From Megalonaias nervosa (Eukaryota > Mollusca > Bivalvia > Unionida > Unionidae), in contig JAECUM010004967.1 of assembly GCA_016617855.1 (NCBI GenBank), forward strand, positions 1 to 64,000: 64,000 nucleotides of DNA. Direction: 5' to 3'. Below, one piece after another: positions 54,205 to 64,000 of this stretch. The notes beneath the pieces were generated by a model that made no database searches, had not been told where the DNA came from, and saw only the letters and a list, made by a program, of their open reading frames with translations. How positions within the stretch are numbered: the stretch's first letter is position 1; each line of letters begins with the position of its first letter. Both the position numbers and the translations under genes were made by a program.

Positions 54205-54372
54205 CTGTCATTTGAATCTTTGTTATCTCATTCCCAGCATAGTTATAACTTAGAACAATATTACAGTCAGGGATGTCAATTCCTTCACCTCCCACAGATG
54301 TGGACACTAGTACTTTGTATTCTCCAGATGCAAACTTAGTCAGTGTGTCTGTCTGTTCAGCTTCTGTCATAC
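54205..54372 (-). CDS. RLR gene B, exon with helicase motifs IV-V (SVGGEGID)
   Basis: Acceptor TTTCAG|GTATGACAG; the exon encodes MTEAEQTDTLTKFASGEYKV, then LVSTSVGGEGIDIPDCN and VLSYNYAGNEITKIQMT, ending at donor ACAG|GTGAGTA. RIG-I-like helicases have ...F..G..N.LI.TSVaeEGiDI..CN.VI.Y.......iQ.RGRGR in this place. It joins the last exon in phase 1 to complete the Q-x-x-GRGR motif VI, here with Met-Thr-Gly instead of the usual x-R-G. Confidence 0.92.
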
Positions 54373-56190
54373 CTGAAATAAAATGATATACAACTTTAAT
54401 ACTTTAGTACAATTAACAAAAGATTGCTTAAAGACAGGCAAGGAACATAAACAATTCTGAAAATATATTTATATTTTAAATGATAAATAATAAAAACATT
54501 TACAAATCTATCCTGCTAGGTGATTTTATAACTAATATTCTTTCTAACATAGATATTACTGGTGACCAACCACTTTATAGTGAAAATATGTCAATCCACT
54601 AAATTCCTACTAAAATGGACAATAATACAAGGTATAATGACAGATAAAACTGAATATTTGCTCATCATTAACTTAAACACTCCATATTATAGTAAATGTC
54701 TATTATTTTTTGTGTTGTTGAAAAAATCAAACAAGATATATTAAATGGAAGTTTCAAATGCATGAAGTGATTCCTACATAATGCTCATTAACTGGCATCT
54801 ACACAAAGACTATACAAATTAATGAAGATAGTGATTCCTACATACTACATGTCACCTAGCATCTATGAAAGGGCTAAACAAATTAATGGATATAGTGATT
54901 GCTACATACACCACTTCCTTGATAACTTGTACCTGGATAACTTGCAAACCTGGTTATAATGCAGACTTAGGTATGGATTCCCTTTTTAAAACTAGAAAAT
55001 ACCCGAAAATTGACTCCTATTTGTTGAAGTTAAAATCATGTTCAAAATTTTTAAGTGAAACTTTGATATCTCACTCATTTTATCGTCAAGAACAGTAGAT
55101 AGCAACTGGAAATTTTGATCAACATTATGAAATTATCAACTTTTAATAAGAAGTCATATGTTATATTTTCTTTGCAAACAAACATTCTTAATATACCGTA
55201 AATTGCGATATTCAGCAAAGTTTTAATCAATGAAAATGTCACTTACACCTACTAGAGGCAGTACTTTAATAAATAAATACCAATTAAATAAGTTTTTTTT
55301 ATCAAGTGAAATTTGTGTTTTAATTCTATCTTTTACTTTGGTTTAAATATAATCATCATAAATGCAATGTGCCCTCTTGTATTCAAAAATAAAAAGTGTC
55401 AATCTACCACAACAGCTATGTCCGTGAGCATTTTTCTGAGAAGCTAATTAAGTGACGACTGTGTTTTGATATCTGACTTGCAGAAGAATTTGTTGCACTG
55501 AATTAAAATCTGACCTAATTTGTATTTTCATGCTAACTGTGTCTTTTGTAACAAAGAAAGGAGGTGGAATAAATGAGAAGTTAAAAGGCATGCAAATCCT
55601 ACATGCGTAAGTTCTAGCAGCCAATTATTATGAACGCCATTATAAAACGAGTATTCAGCCGTTAAACAGCTTAGATGCCCTCCCCCCACCCCACGGATTT
55701 CTCTATGTCATCACTTATTATTTTTGGGAGGTCCCACAGTAACTGGCACCCTTGCTTATAGTGCAGTACATTTTTGTCCCGGTGTGCGCGAGTCATTGCA
55801 GGAGAGGTGTACTGCATGTCACTTGGCATCTACACAAACACTACAAATTAATGGACATAGTAATTCCTACATACTACATGTCATTTGGCATCAACACAAA
55901 AAAGGGTCTACAAATCATTGGACATAGCGATTCCTACATACTACATGTCACTTGGCATCAAAACGAATGTTCGTGGATATAGTAATTTCTACATACTACG
56001 TCACTTGGCATCTATACAAGGGCTCTGCTGAGAACTATCTTTCCTACAAAATGTACATATACTACACTTTATATTATATAATTTTCAAAAACTTTAAAAC
56101 AAAAAAATACTATTCTTGTTTATACTGTGAAAGCAGCCCAACAGTGACTTGCTAGAGGTGAGATAAAGAATTACTAAAATAATAACTCAC
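54373..56190. other. Intron of RLR gene B with ~65-bp repeats
   Basis: No exon is seen. Units with GACATAGTaATTCCTACATACTACATGTCAcTTGGCATCtACAC (read in pieces) recur at about 54765-54910 and 55810-56030. Confidence 0.75.
54765..56030. repeat. Two clusters of a ~65-bp repeat
   Basis: Two to three units at 54765-54910 and four at 55810-56030 share GGAcATAGTgATTCCTACAT, ACTACATGTCAcTTGGCATC and ACACAAAggcTACAAATTAA. The clusters are separated by about 900 bp of unrelated sequence. Confidence 0.8.
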
Positions 56191-56430
56191 CATCTTCTCC
56201 TCCTTTTCCTGTCAATTTGTAAACATGAATATTGTCTCTACCAAGCACACCATCCAGATAATGTGCAAGGGCTGTACATGTGGCTCTTGCCTTTACAAAC
56301 ACCAGGGCTCTGGATTCTGGATTATCATTTTCAGCCAGAAGCATTTCCCGGAGAGTGTTGCTCATTGTCTGTAGATTAGGATTCATTTGGAATTTGCTCT
56401 TGTCATACCCACCAAGATCTTTCTGTACCT
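56191..56430 (-). CDS. RLR gene B, exon starting the second RecA domain
   Basis: Acceptor TTGTACAG and donor GATG|GTGAGT bound a 240-bp exon. It encodes NPNLQTMSNTLREMLLAEND, then PESRALVFVKARATCTALAH (motif IV region; family: ...R.I.Fv.tR....aL..W) and VYKLTGKGGEDG (family: LtGxgxxxxGMT). It joins directly to the exon at 54205, whose first residues (GMTEAEQTD) continue that loop. Confidence 0.92.
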
Positions 56431-56608
56431 CTGTACAAATTACAAACAAGATGCGATATAAAAAAACTAAGTATAAAATAAAGAATAACTGCTGATATGA
56501 CAGTTTTCCTTATTTACAAATTAAAATATTGATAACTTTGATTGACGGAACTGTTTATTGCTTAGCTCAAAGTTAACTGTTAGACAGATTTTTCATTGAG
56601 CAATCTAG

Positions 56609-56613
<5 letters not shown>

Positions 56614-56690
<77 letters not shown>
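56614..56690. repeat. (TA)n microsatellite
   Basis: A run of about 38 TA units in the intron; an apparent YIYI-type reading frame is an artefact of it. Confidence 0.95.
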
Positions 56691-56692
<2 letters not shown>

Positions 56693-58019
56693 TGATGTTA
56701 TGACTGTCATTAACATCCTAAATTCCATGAAAACATAATTAAAGGTCAGATTATTATGCCCAAAATTTAGAACATTATTAGCTCTACAGAACTGAAAATT
56801 CATAATGCTCTTTAGACTACAAGAATACCAATCTAAGTCAACACTGACAGATAGTCTACCAACCGCAAAAAATCTACCCTATTTTTAAAATTCCTCTTGA
56901 AAGTAAGCTTGTCTTCAAAACAGACTATCTGTCATATTGAAATAACAGTAAAATCATAAAATACAAAACAAAAATTTGTGGAGATAATATATTATGGTGT
57001 GGGAGTAAAAAGACAACTTCATTCATAAACTACTTTGTGGGGTCACACCAATTACCTCAACACCAAATCAATACTGTTATTTTTCATGGGAGCTAATTTT
57101 AGATGCTATATATTCATTATCTACTAAAAAAAATATAATCTTCCATGAGTACCTTAATTTATATTAATATCTAGCATGCTGATATGAGTACATGTAAATA
57201 TGTTGTATGGACATTTGTCTTTATACCAAGTGGAGACATATTTGGATTTATATTTTAAGTTCTAACTAAAATAAAAAATTTGGCTTAAATGAAAGTTTTC
57301 ACATTAATATGATGCCATCTTAATGTCAACCTTTCTGGATATTTTGGTTTGCTCTCATCAGTCTTTTGACAAATGCCAGATATCTATTTGTATTTTTGTG
57401 GATATACTGTTATAAGTCATGTCTATTCATCAGCAAAGTCTGTGAATCTATTTGTCAATGTTTTCTTTGTAACCTGAACTTCATATACCTTCATGGTGGG
57501 AGATTGATCACATTTTCTATGACATTTCCACAAAGATGCATAGAACACATCGATTAATTACACTTGATATGTTGTGAATAGATGACAAAGAAATTTTTTG
57601 TTTTAATCCTGGATGCAATGTAAGAGTGAATGGGTGGTGGAAGGGACAACAAAAGAATGCCAATATTTGTGAAGGCTCCCCTCTCTAGTTATTATCATAA
57701 TTATTATTAGTAGCAATAGTAATAGTACTGGTCATCTTTATGGTCTTCCTCATTATCATTATATACATCTACCTGTTACTTGGATATTATTATTATTATC
57801 ACTATTACTAATATCACCATCATCTTATTTTTTACAATCATCTTATTCTGCAACAGACTACATGTATTTTATTCAATGTACATTACAAATTATTCTTTTA
57901 ATAAGATAACTTGAACTTTTCAACAGTTAAATGGAAACTATAAAAGGTTTACTTAATAACTAATTATAAGAAAGATAATTAATAAGTCCTCTGTTGTTTT
58001 TGGCGTTCTCAAGACTCAC
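56691..58019. other. Intron of RLR gene B, no exon seen
   Basis: AT-rich, with ATT/ATC trinucleotide-rich patches near 57685-57840. No recognisable coding. Confidence 0.6.
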
Positions 58020-58161
58020 TCAAAATTAACTGAAGAAGTTCTCTCTCCTCTTGTGTGTGTTTACTCTGATGCTCCTTCTCTGGATTAAATTTTCTTGCCA
58101 GAAATTTGCAGACATCAAGAATTCCCAACAAACTGTTCAGCTCCAGTGCCTCATTGAAAGT
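58020..58161 (-). CDS. RLR gene B, exon after the helical insertion
   Basis: This 142-bp exon (acceptor TTTTAAG, donor GTGAGT) encodes TFNEALELNSLLGILDVCKF followed by an acidic linker ending ELLQLIL. In RLRs the corresponding part reads 'hLR.YNDAL.i.......ALdYL..F' and closes the Hel2i helices. It continues in phase 0 from the exon at 63685-63854 (ending KYL). Confidence 0.8.
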
Positions 58162-58189
58162 CTTAAAAATACAAAATCCACCTAGAAAT

Positions 58190-58345
58190 GGGTAAACAGG
58201 ACACTGATGCTCCTACCAATATTATAAAAGTATAGGCCACTGACGCCCCTACCAATATTATAAAACTATAGGACACTGAAACCCCTACCAGTATTATAAA
58301 ACTATAGGACACTGACGCCCCTACTAATATTATAAAGCTAAAAGG
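58190..58345. repeat. Tandem repeat, ~41-bp unit, four copies
   Basis: CACTGAcGCcCCTACcAATATTATAAAAcTATAGGA repeats four times just beyond the exon's acceptor side. It gives an artefactual SFIILVGASVSY peptide on the minus strand. Confidence 0.9.
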
Positions 58346-58754
58346 CAAAATTTTCTGTCAAGCAGAAAGCACCAAACAAAACAAGCAATAGCAAATATTA
58401 AATATTTGCCACCAACTTGACATGGTGATGGCAAAATGTTCTGTCAATAGTTTTATTGTTGTCATTAGTCTTAGAGGAATTCCTACATATTACTAAAGTT
58501 CAGCAGACCACAATAATTTGTAATAAAATCAATGTCAACCCTTCTTTCTATCACAAAAGAACTTTAATCTGTAAATATTAGACCTGTTGTCAACCAGAGT
58601 TATGTACTGGAAGCAAAACCTTGCTTCCCAATTTGTTACTAACAAACAAAACCTCTGAACAGGTAACCAGTCTAATACTTTCATCTACAAAATTTCAAAC
58701 ACTGAACAGGAGGCATGATGGTCACCATGACAGTCATGATGGATGTCCAAGTGA

Positions 58755-60835
58755 CACCATTTTGATTTAGAAGCTACTGGACATCTTAAAAATTCTGGTG
58801 AAAATCCCACTTCTACATAACTTTCTGTTCAACAAAAGTATCGTTAACAATACTTTAATATGGCTGTTGTGGCAGCCATATTTGACATCAGATTGGCACC
58901 ATTTTGATTTAGGACCAACTAGATGTCATAATAAGTCTTTTAGTTGAAACTGCATGTTGATATGGCCATCCTTTCAAGAGAAGCAACAGGAATTTTCAAG
59001 ATGCCTGACAAGGTGACCATACTGGTTGAATGAGCAGAACCATTTTCATTTAGGACTAACTAGACCTTGGGATGAATGTAGGCAATCCTCCAAGTATGGA
59101 CATAAGGACAGCAGATGACACACAACAGGCCATCTCATTAGCTCTTCTGGTTTATGATCAGTGGAGTTAATATTGATATTTGTTATCAAGATTTATAAGT
59201 ACTCTTAACATTTTGGATTTACAGACCATTTTATTAGAAGTTGCCTTTATTGAAAACTTAATGTCAATTTCATCAACTGACCATTACATGGTCAAAAGAC
59301 AGCAAAAAACAAAAATGTTTTCCTAATTAACTCCATCAAAAGATTCCTATTTGATGGATATTAATTTGAAAATATGAAGCCATCTCTTTAAATATTTCCA
59401 TTTCAAGCACTGTCAGAATGTCAATATAAACAACTGCAAAATGGAACGGAAAGAAGTTAACTTTACCCATTGAATAAAATCAGGTCACAAATGATTCCTT
59501 AAAATATCAATGATAATGAATCATTTTCTCTTTTAGAACTAATCATGTTAAATTTTGTATGTCATTATATATACTACACTGGATCAATTATCCTGTTAAA
59601 CTGGCCAGTGCAAGCTGTGTGCAAGCAGTGTGCTTGCACAGGGAGCTATTTTCAGAAGGATGCCAAATCAGAGATGGGGTGCAAAAATCGGACAAGGAGC
59701 TAAAATGAAACAAAACTTTTGTTTTCTCTTCACATGAAAATCTTTTTCTTTGGTCAAAACTTACATCAATTTCTTATGAGCTTTCATTTCAACAAATATT
59801 TTAATGATGAGTGGTGCCAAATGTCTTTTGCACACTGCACCATATTGCCTTGTTCCAGCCTTCATAGCAGTCTTCCATTTTAAAATAAACACATTTTTTT
59901 TCAACATCTCCCATTCCATCGCAAGTCATATTATGCTCAAACCTAATATTTTATTTAAACATGACTACTTGTTTATAACTAGATATATGTTGTCTCTGAT
60001 TCAACAGTTTTAGTTGCTTTTCTGACTTATAATATTCTTGAATTTGCACATCATGTCTGCATGCCAACTCTCTTCCTTCTCTCTCTTGTCCTCTTTCTGC
60101 ATGCTATCTTCTTTCTCTCTCTCTTCAATCCTGTAGGCGTGCCAACTCTATTCCCTCTCTCTCTTGTCCATCCTGTAGGCATGCCTACTCTCTTCCCTCT
60201 CTCTTGTCCATCCTGTAGGCATGCCAACTCTTTCCTCTCACTCTTGTCCTCTTTTTGCATGCTGACTCTCTTCAATCTCTCCCTTGTCCATCCTGTATGC
60301 ATGCCTACTCCCTTCCCTCTCTCTCTTGTCCATCCTGTATGCATACCTACTCTCTTCCCACTCTCTCTTGCCCATCCTGCATGCACGCCTACTCTCTTCC
60401 CTCTCTCTCTTGTCCATCCTGTATGCATACCTACTCTCTTCCCACTCTCTCTTGCCCATCCTGCATGCATGCCTACTCTCTTCCCTCTCTCTCTTGTCCA
60501 TCCTGTATGCATGCCTACTCTACTCCATCCCTCTCTTTTTTATTTTCTGCATGATCTTCTCTGTGCTCTATTGTATGCTTTATATAATCCACCACAAAAT
60601 ACACCAACCCACCCTCCCTGATGAAACGGTCATTTAGGGGTGACCACTGTATTATTACAAGCAATACCAACAATAACAGCACTAAAACATTTCCTCCTCT
60701 AACTGTAACATATGCTCCAACCATTACAACTACTTCAAATGTTAGTTTTACACCACTAATACTCATGGTACTCATTTACTTTTACTGTTGTGTTTTATTT
60801 AAACAGCCATTAACAAAGATATCTCTATTTTAATT
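58755..60835. repeat. Segmental tandem duplication, unit 1
   Basis: Matches 60836-63635 in order: TGGACATCTTAAAAA...GGTGAAAATC, a dispersed repeat with CTAGACCTTGGGATGAAT, then TTCCTATTTGATGGATAT, CATTTCAAGCACTGTCAGAA, GTGCAAAAATCGGACAAGGA, the CTCTCTTGTCCATCCTGTAT array, and a closing block with ACCACTGTATTATTACAAGC. It lies in the intron between gene B exons 63685-63854 and 58020-58161. Confidence 0.92.
60056..60545. repeat. Minisatellite array 1, ~43-60-bp unit (CTCTCTTGTCCATCCTGTATGCATGCC...)
   Basis: About eleven units of TCTCTTGTCCATCCTGtATG plus CATGCCTACTCTCTTCCCTC, some nearly identical (60290-60520). Long open frames on both strands are by-products of a unit without stops and do not indicate genes. 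Confidence 0.93.
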
Positions 60836-62065
60836 TAGAACCAGCTGGACATCTTAAAAAAGTCTTCTGGTGAAAATCACATTTCCATATAACTTTCTGT
60901 TCAACGAGAATAGCTTTAACAAGATTTTAAGATGGCTGCTGCAGACCAACTAGATGTCAAAATAAGTCTTTTAGTGAAAATCACATGATGATATGACCAT
61001 CCATTCAAGAGTAGCAATAGGAATTTTCAAGATGGCTGATATGGTGACCATTATGGATGTCTGAGCAGAACCACTATCATTTAGGACTAACTAGACCTTG
61101 GGATGAATTGTGTGTGTAACGTTTCATGGCAATCCTCCAAGGAGATGACACAATAATAAACTAATGGACATGTAGACAGCAGACAATGGACAACAGGCCA
61201 TCTTATGGTCTATGACCAGTGGAGCCAAATTCGATATTTGTTATTGAGATCTGTAAGTACTGTTAACATTTTTGATTTACAGACTATTTGTCTTTATTCA
61301 AAGCTTAATGTCAATTTCATCAAGTGACCATTATACAGTCAAAAGACAGGGAAAAACAAAAATGTTTTGCTAATTAAATTCATCAAATGATTCCTATTTG
61401 ATGGATATAAATTTGAAAAAATGAAGCCACCTCTATAAACATTTCCATTTCAAGCACTGTCAGAATGTCAATATAAACCACTTAAAAATGGTATGGAAAG
61501 TAGTTAACTTCATCCATGGAATAAAATCAGGTCACAAATGATTCCTTAAAATACCAATGATAATGAAATCATTTTCTGTTAGAAATAATCATTTAAATTT
61601 TGTATGTGATTATATATACTACACTGGATCAATTATCATATTAATGGGGTCAGTGCAAGCTATGTGTGAGCAAGTACACTTGCACAGGAGGTGCCAAATT
61701 GGAGAAGAAAAGGGTGCAAAAATCGGACAAGGAGCTTAGTTGAAAGAAAAATTGTTCATAAAAATCTTTTAGTTGGTCATAACTTACATCAATTTCTTAC
61801 AAGCTTTCATATCAGCAAATATTTTAATGATGGAAGCATGGGGGGTGGGGTGCTAAATGTCTTTCACACAATGCGCCATATTGCTTTGCACCAGCCCTGC
61901 ATATTAATCATCAGTTTGAAAATTTCCCATCACATCATGAGCCGTATTATGCTCAAACCTCATTCTTTTATTTGAATATGACTAGTTGTTTATAGGTATA
62001 TAAATGCTTGTCTCTGATTCAACAGTTTTACCTGCTTTTTGAAATGATACTATTCTTGAGTATAA

Positions 62066-63350
62066 TTTGTCCATCCTGCATGCATGCTGTCTTCCCTCTC
62101 TCTCTTGTCCATCCTGTTTGCATGCCTACTCTGTTCCTTCTCTTGTCCATCCTGTATGCACGCTCACTTTCTTCCCTCTCTTTCTTGTCCATCTTGTATC
62201 CATGCCGACTCTCTTCTCTCTCTCTTTGTCCATTATGCATGCATGCCAACTCTTCCCTCTCTTTTGTCCATCCTGTATGTATACCAACTCTATTCTCTCC
62301 CTGCCTTGTCCTCGTTTTCATGCCAACTCCCTTACCACTCTCTCTTGTCCATCCTGTATGCATGCCAACTCTCTTCCATCTCTTTCTTGTCCATCCTGTA
62401 TGCATGCTCACTCTATTCCCTCTCTCCCTTGTCCTCTTTCTTTGCATGCCAACTCTCTTTTCTCCCTATCTCTTGACCACTCTGGTGGCCCAGTGGTTAG
62501 AGCATCTGCCTGAGATGTGGAAGGTCACAGGCTTGAACCCTGGCCATGTCATACCAAAGACTTATTAAAAAATGGTACTAACAGCTGCCTGCTGGACACT
62601 CAGCATTAAGAGGTTAGTTTTAGGACTAGTTAGACTGGTGTGAGGATAATGTGACTGGGTGGAACATCATGCTACATGTCTGCAGCATGATGCCCCAGTG
62701 CTAGACATCACTATAAACTGACACACACTGCAGACATTGTAGCAATATAACTGAAATATTGTTAAAGCTACGTTAAAAATCCAAAACACACACACACTCT
62801 CTCTTGTCCATCCTGTATGCATGCGAACTCTAATCCCTCTCTCGTCCTCTTTTTGTATGCCAATGCTCTCACCTCTCTATCTCTCTTGTCCATCTTGTAT
62901 GCATGCCAACTCTCTTTCCTCTCTCTTTTGTCCATCCTGTATGCATGCTAACTCTCTTCTCTCTCTCTCGTCCTCTTTTTGCATGGCGACTCTACTTCCT
63001 CTCTCTCTCTTGTCCATCCTGCATGCATGCTCTTTTCCTTCTCTCTCTCTCTCGACCATCCTGTATGCATGTCAACTCTCTACCCTCTCTCTCATGTTCA
63101 TCCTGTATGCATGCCAACTTTCTTCCCTTTCTCTCTTGTCCATCATGTATACATGGCAACTCTCTTCCCCCTCTCTCTTGTTCTCTTTTTGCATGCTGAC
63201 TCTCTTCCCTTTCTCTCCTGTTCATCCTGTATGCATGCAAACCCTCATCCCTGTCTTTCTTGTCCATCGTGTATGCATGCCATCTCTCTTCCCTCTCCCT
63301 CATCTCTTTTTGCATGCTGTCTCTCTTTCCTCTCTTTTTTTATATTTTTT
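62066..63350. repeat. Minisatellite array 2, same unit as array 1
   Basis: Two segments (62066-62470 and 62797-63350) of the same ~43-60-bp unit, split by a family S2 SINE. Units are more variable than in array 1. Confidence 0.92.
62476..62796 (+). mobile_element. tRNA-derived SINE, family S2, second copy
   Basis: Head GGCCCAGTGGTTAGAGCATC, B-box-like AGGCTTGAACCCTGGCC, then a body aligned throughout with 52561-52887 and a (CA)n end. The flanks CTATCTCTTG and CTCTCTCTTG (9 of 10 equal) look like the target duplication, inside an array unit. The SINE is absent from array 1, so it inserted after the segmental duplication. Confidence 0.9.
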
Positions 63351-63684
63351 TTCATGATCATCTTTGTGCTCTACTGTATGCTTTACATATTAAACCACAA
63401 AACACTCCAACCTACCCTCCCTGATGAAAACGTCCTTTAGGGGGGACCACTGTATTATTACAAGCAATACCAACAATAACAGCACTAAAACATTTCCTCC
63501 TCTAACTGTAACTTATGCTCCAACCATTACAACTACTTCAAATGTTAGTTTTATACCACTAATACTCATGGTACCACCACCACCACTTTTGCTTTTACTG
63601 TTGTGTTTTATTTAAACAGCCACAAAGGTCATCTATTTTCTGATGCCTTTTTGGATATTTGCTTCATTCTAAAAAAGGTACCAC

Positions 63685-63854
63685 CAGATATTTGACACAG
63701 GAGATTATCAATCTTGCTGTTTCTGGATTCAACACTTGGCTTGCAGCCATTTTTTCCACAGTCCTTGCCCACTGATTGTATTGCTGCAACTTGCGATCTT
63801 CTGGCCTCTTTGATGACACAATTTCAATCATACATTCCTCAAGTAGGCAAGCCT
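63685..63854 (-). CDS. RLR gene B, helical-insertion (Hel2i) exon
   Basis: Acceptor TTTTTTTCAG, donor CTG|GTGGTA. This 170-bp exon encodes ACLLEECMIEIVSSKRPEDR, then KLQQYNQWARTVEKMAASQV (family Hel2i: '...y..WV..le..aa......') and ETARLIISCVKYL. It is the most upstream exon of gene B in the window; the helicase N-terminal half and any CARD/DEATH/HEPN domains would lie beyond 64000. The start phase fits the end of the gene A exon at 3993-4079. Confidence 0.8.
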
Positions 63855-64000
63855 CTGAAAAAAATTATTACAGAGATTTAATAATTCCAGACAGAGTTGT
63901 TATGAGCTCCAATGAACATATGATATGCATCTTTGGATAGAAGTTTATCTTAATCTTACATAACTTAATCTTTACATAACTGTTTCCAATGGACAGTTCG

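Larger units (their letters stand above)
60836..63635. repeat. Segmental tandem duplication, unit 2
   Basis: Second copy of 58755-60835, longer by about 0.7 kb because its minisatellite array is larger and carries a SINE. The closing block (63421-63575) is almost identical to 60618-60772, whereas the middle parts differ by roughly 10% by eye. Confidence 0.92.

Noticed and set aside
60051..63440. Long open frames on both strands with repeating CPSCMHAYSLPS / MDKREREES-type peptides
   Set aside because: They are translations of a minisatellite whose unit lacks stops in several frames. There are no start context, splice or family features, and the phase changes between units.

Overview
The window looks like nuclear DNA of a marine invertebrate, most likely a lophotrochozoan and probably a bivalve or other mollusc. 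The grounds are AT-rich sequence, small phase-consistent GT-AG exons of a RIG-I-like receptor (RLR) family, tRNA-derived SINEs with (CAA)n or (CA)n tails, a DIRS retrotransposon, Ty3/gypsy and LINE relics, and abundant minisatellites. Organism identity is an inference; nothing in the window names the species.

Layout. (1) 1-16 kb, host gene A on the minus strand: a long exon at 13614-15257 with a HEPN-type R-x5-H motif, then RLR helicase exons at 12713-12961 (DECH box), 4688-4850 (LTAS motif) and 3993-4079. The gene runs off the left edge. A DIRS-like retrotransposon with inverted terminal repeats (about 5.0-8.3 kb) sits in one intron, and a LINE 3' end and several minisatellites lie further left. 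(2) 17-30 kb, gene-poor: a gypsy relic, a three-copy dispersed repeat, a 3.4 kb foldback structure carrying a SINE with a perfect 12-bp target duplication, and a LINE reverse-transcriptase relic. (3) 30795-45815, a 15 kb Polinton/adintovirus-like endogenous viral element with about 200-bp terminal inverted repeats. (4) 51.4-63.9 kb, the 3' half of a second RLR gene (gene B, minus strand; five exons from the helical insertion to the C-terminal RNA-binding domain). Its introns are packed with minisatellites, two SINE families and a tandem segmental duplication.

The viral element encodes, left to right: an FtsK/HerA-type packaging ATPase (-); a zinc-ribbon plus parvovirus-type phospholipase A2 protein (+); an rve DDE integrase (+); a replicase-like fusion combining a family-B-polymerase-like region, a superfamily 1 helicase and an HNH domain (-); a small zinc-ribbon protein (+); an intact HNH/NUMOD endonuclease (+); a 1.5 kb non-coding zone; two small unknown proteins; and a leftward structural block: an unknown protein, a fibre-like protein, an adenain-like protease, a pX-like core peptide, the candidate major capsid protein, a protein-VI-like peptide and a coiled-coil protein with a duplicated module. 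Most of these genes are broken by frameshifts or stops, and at least two catalytic residues are substituted (protease His to Gln, helicase Walker B Asp to Asn), so this copy looks dead.

Main points for a second look: the polymerase-helicase-HNH fusion; a 13-bp tandem duplication that breaks the phospholipase exactly at its calcium loop; an array in gene B whose ~50-bp unit is a copy of an exon end together with its splice donor; an in-frame TAG inside the zinc knuckle of the gene B RIG-I-type C-terminal domain; and the HEPN-RLR pairing of gene A, which lacks a visible Walker A exon. Many single-base frameshifts lie at homopolymers in both host and viral genes, so some may be assembly errors rather than biology.
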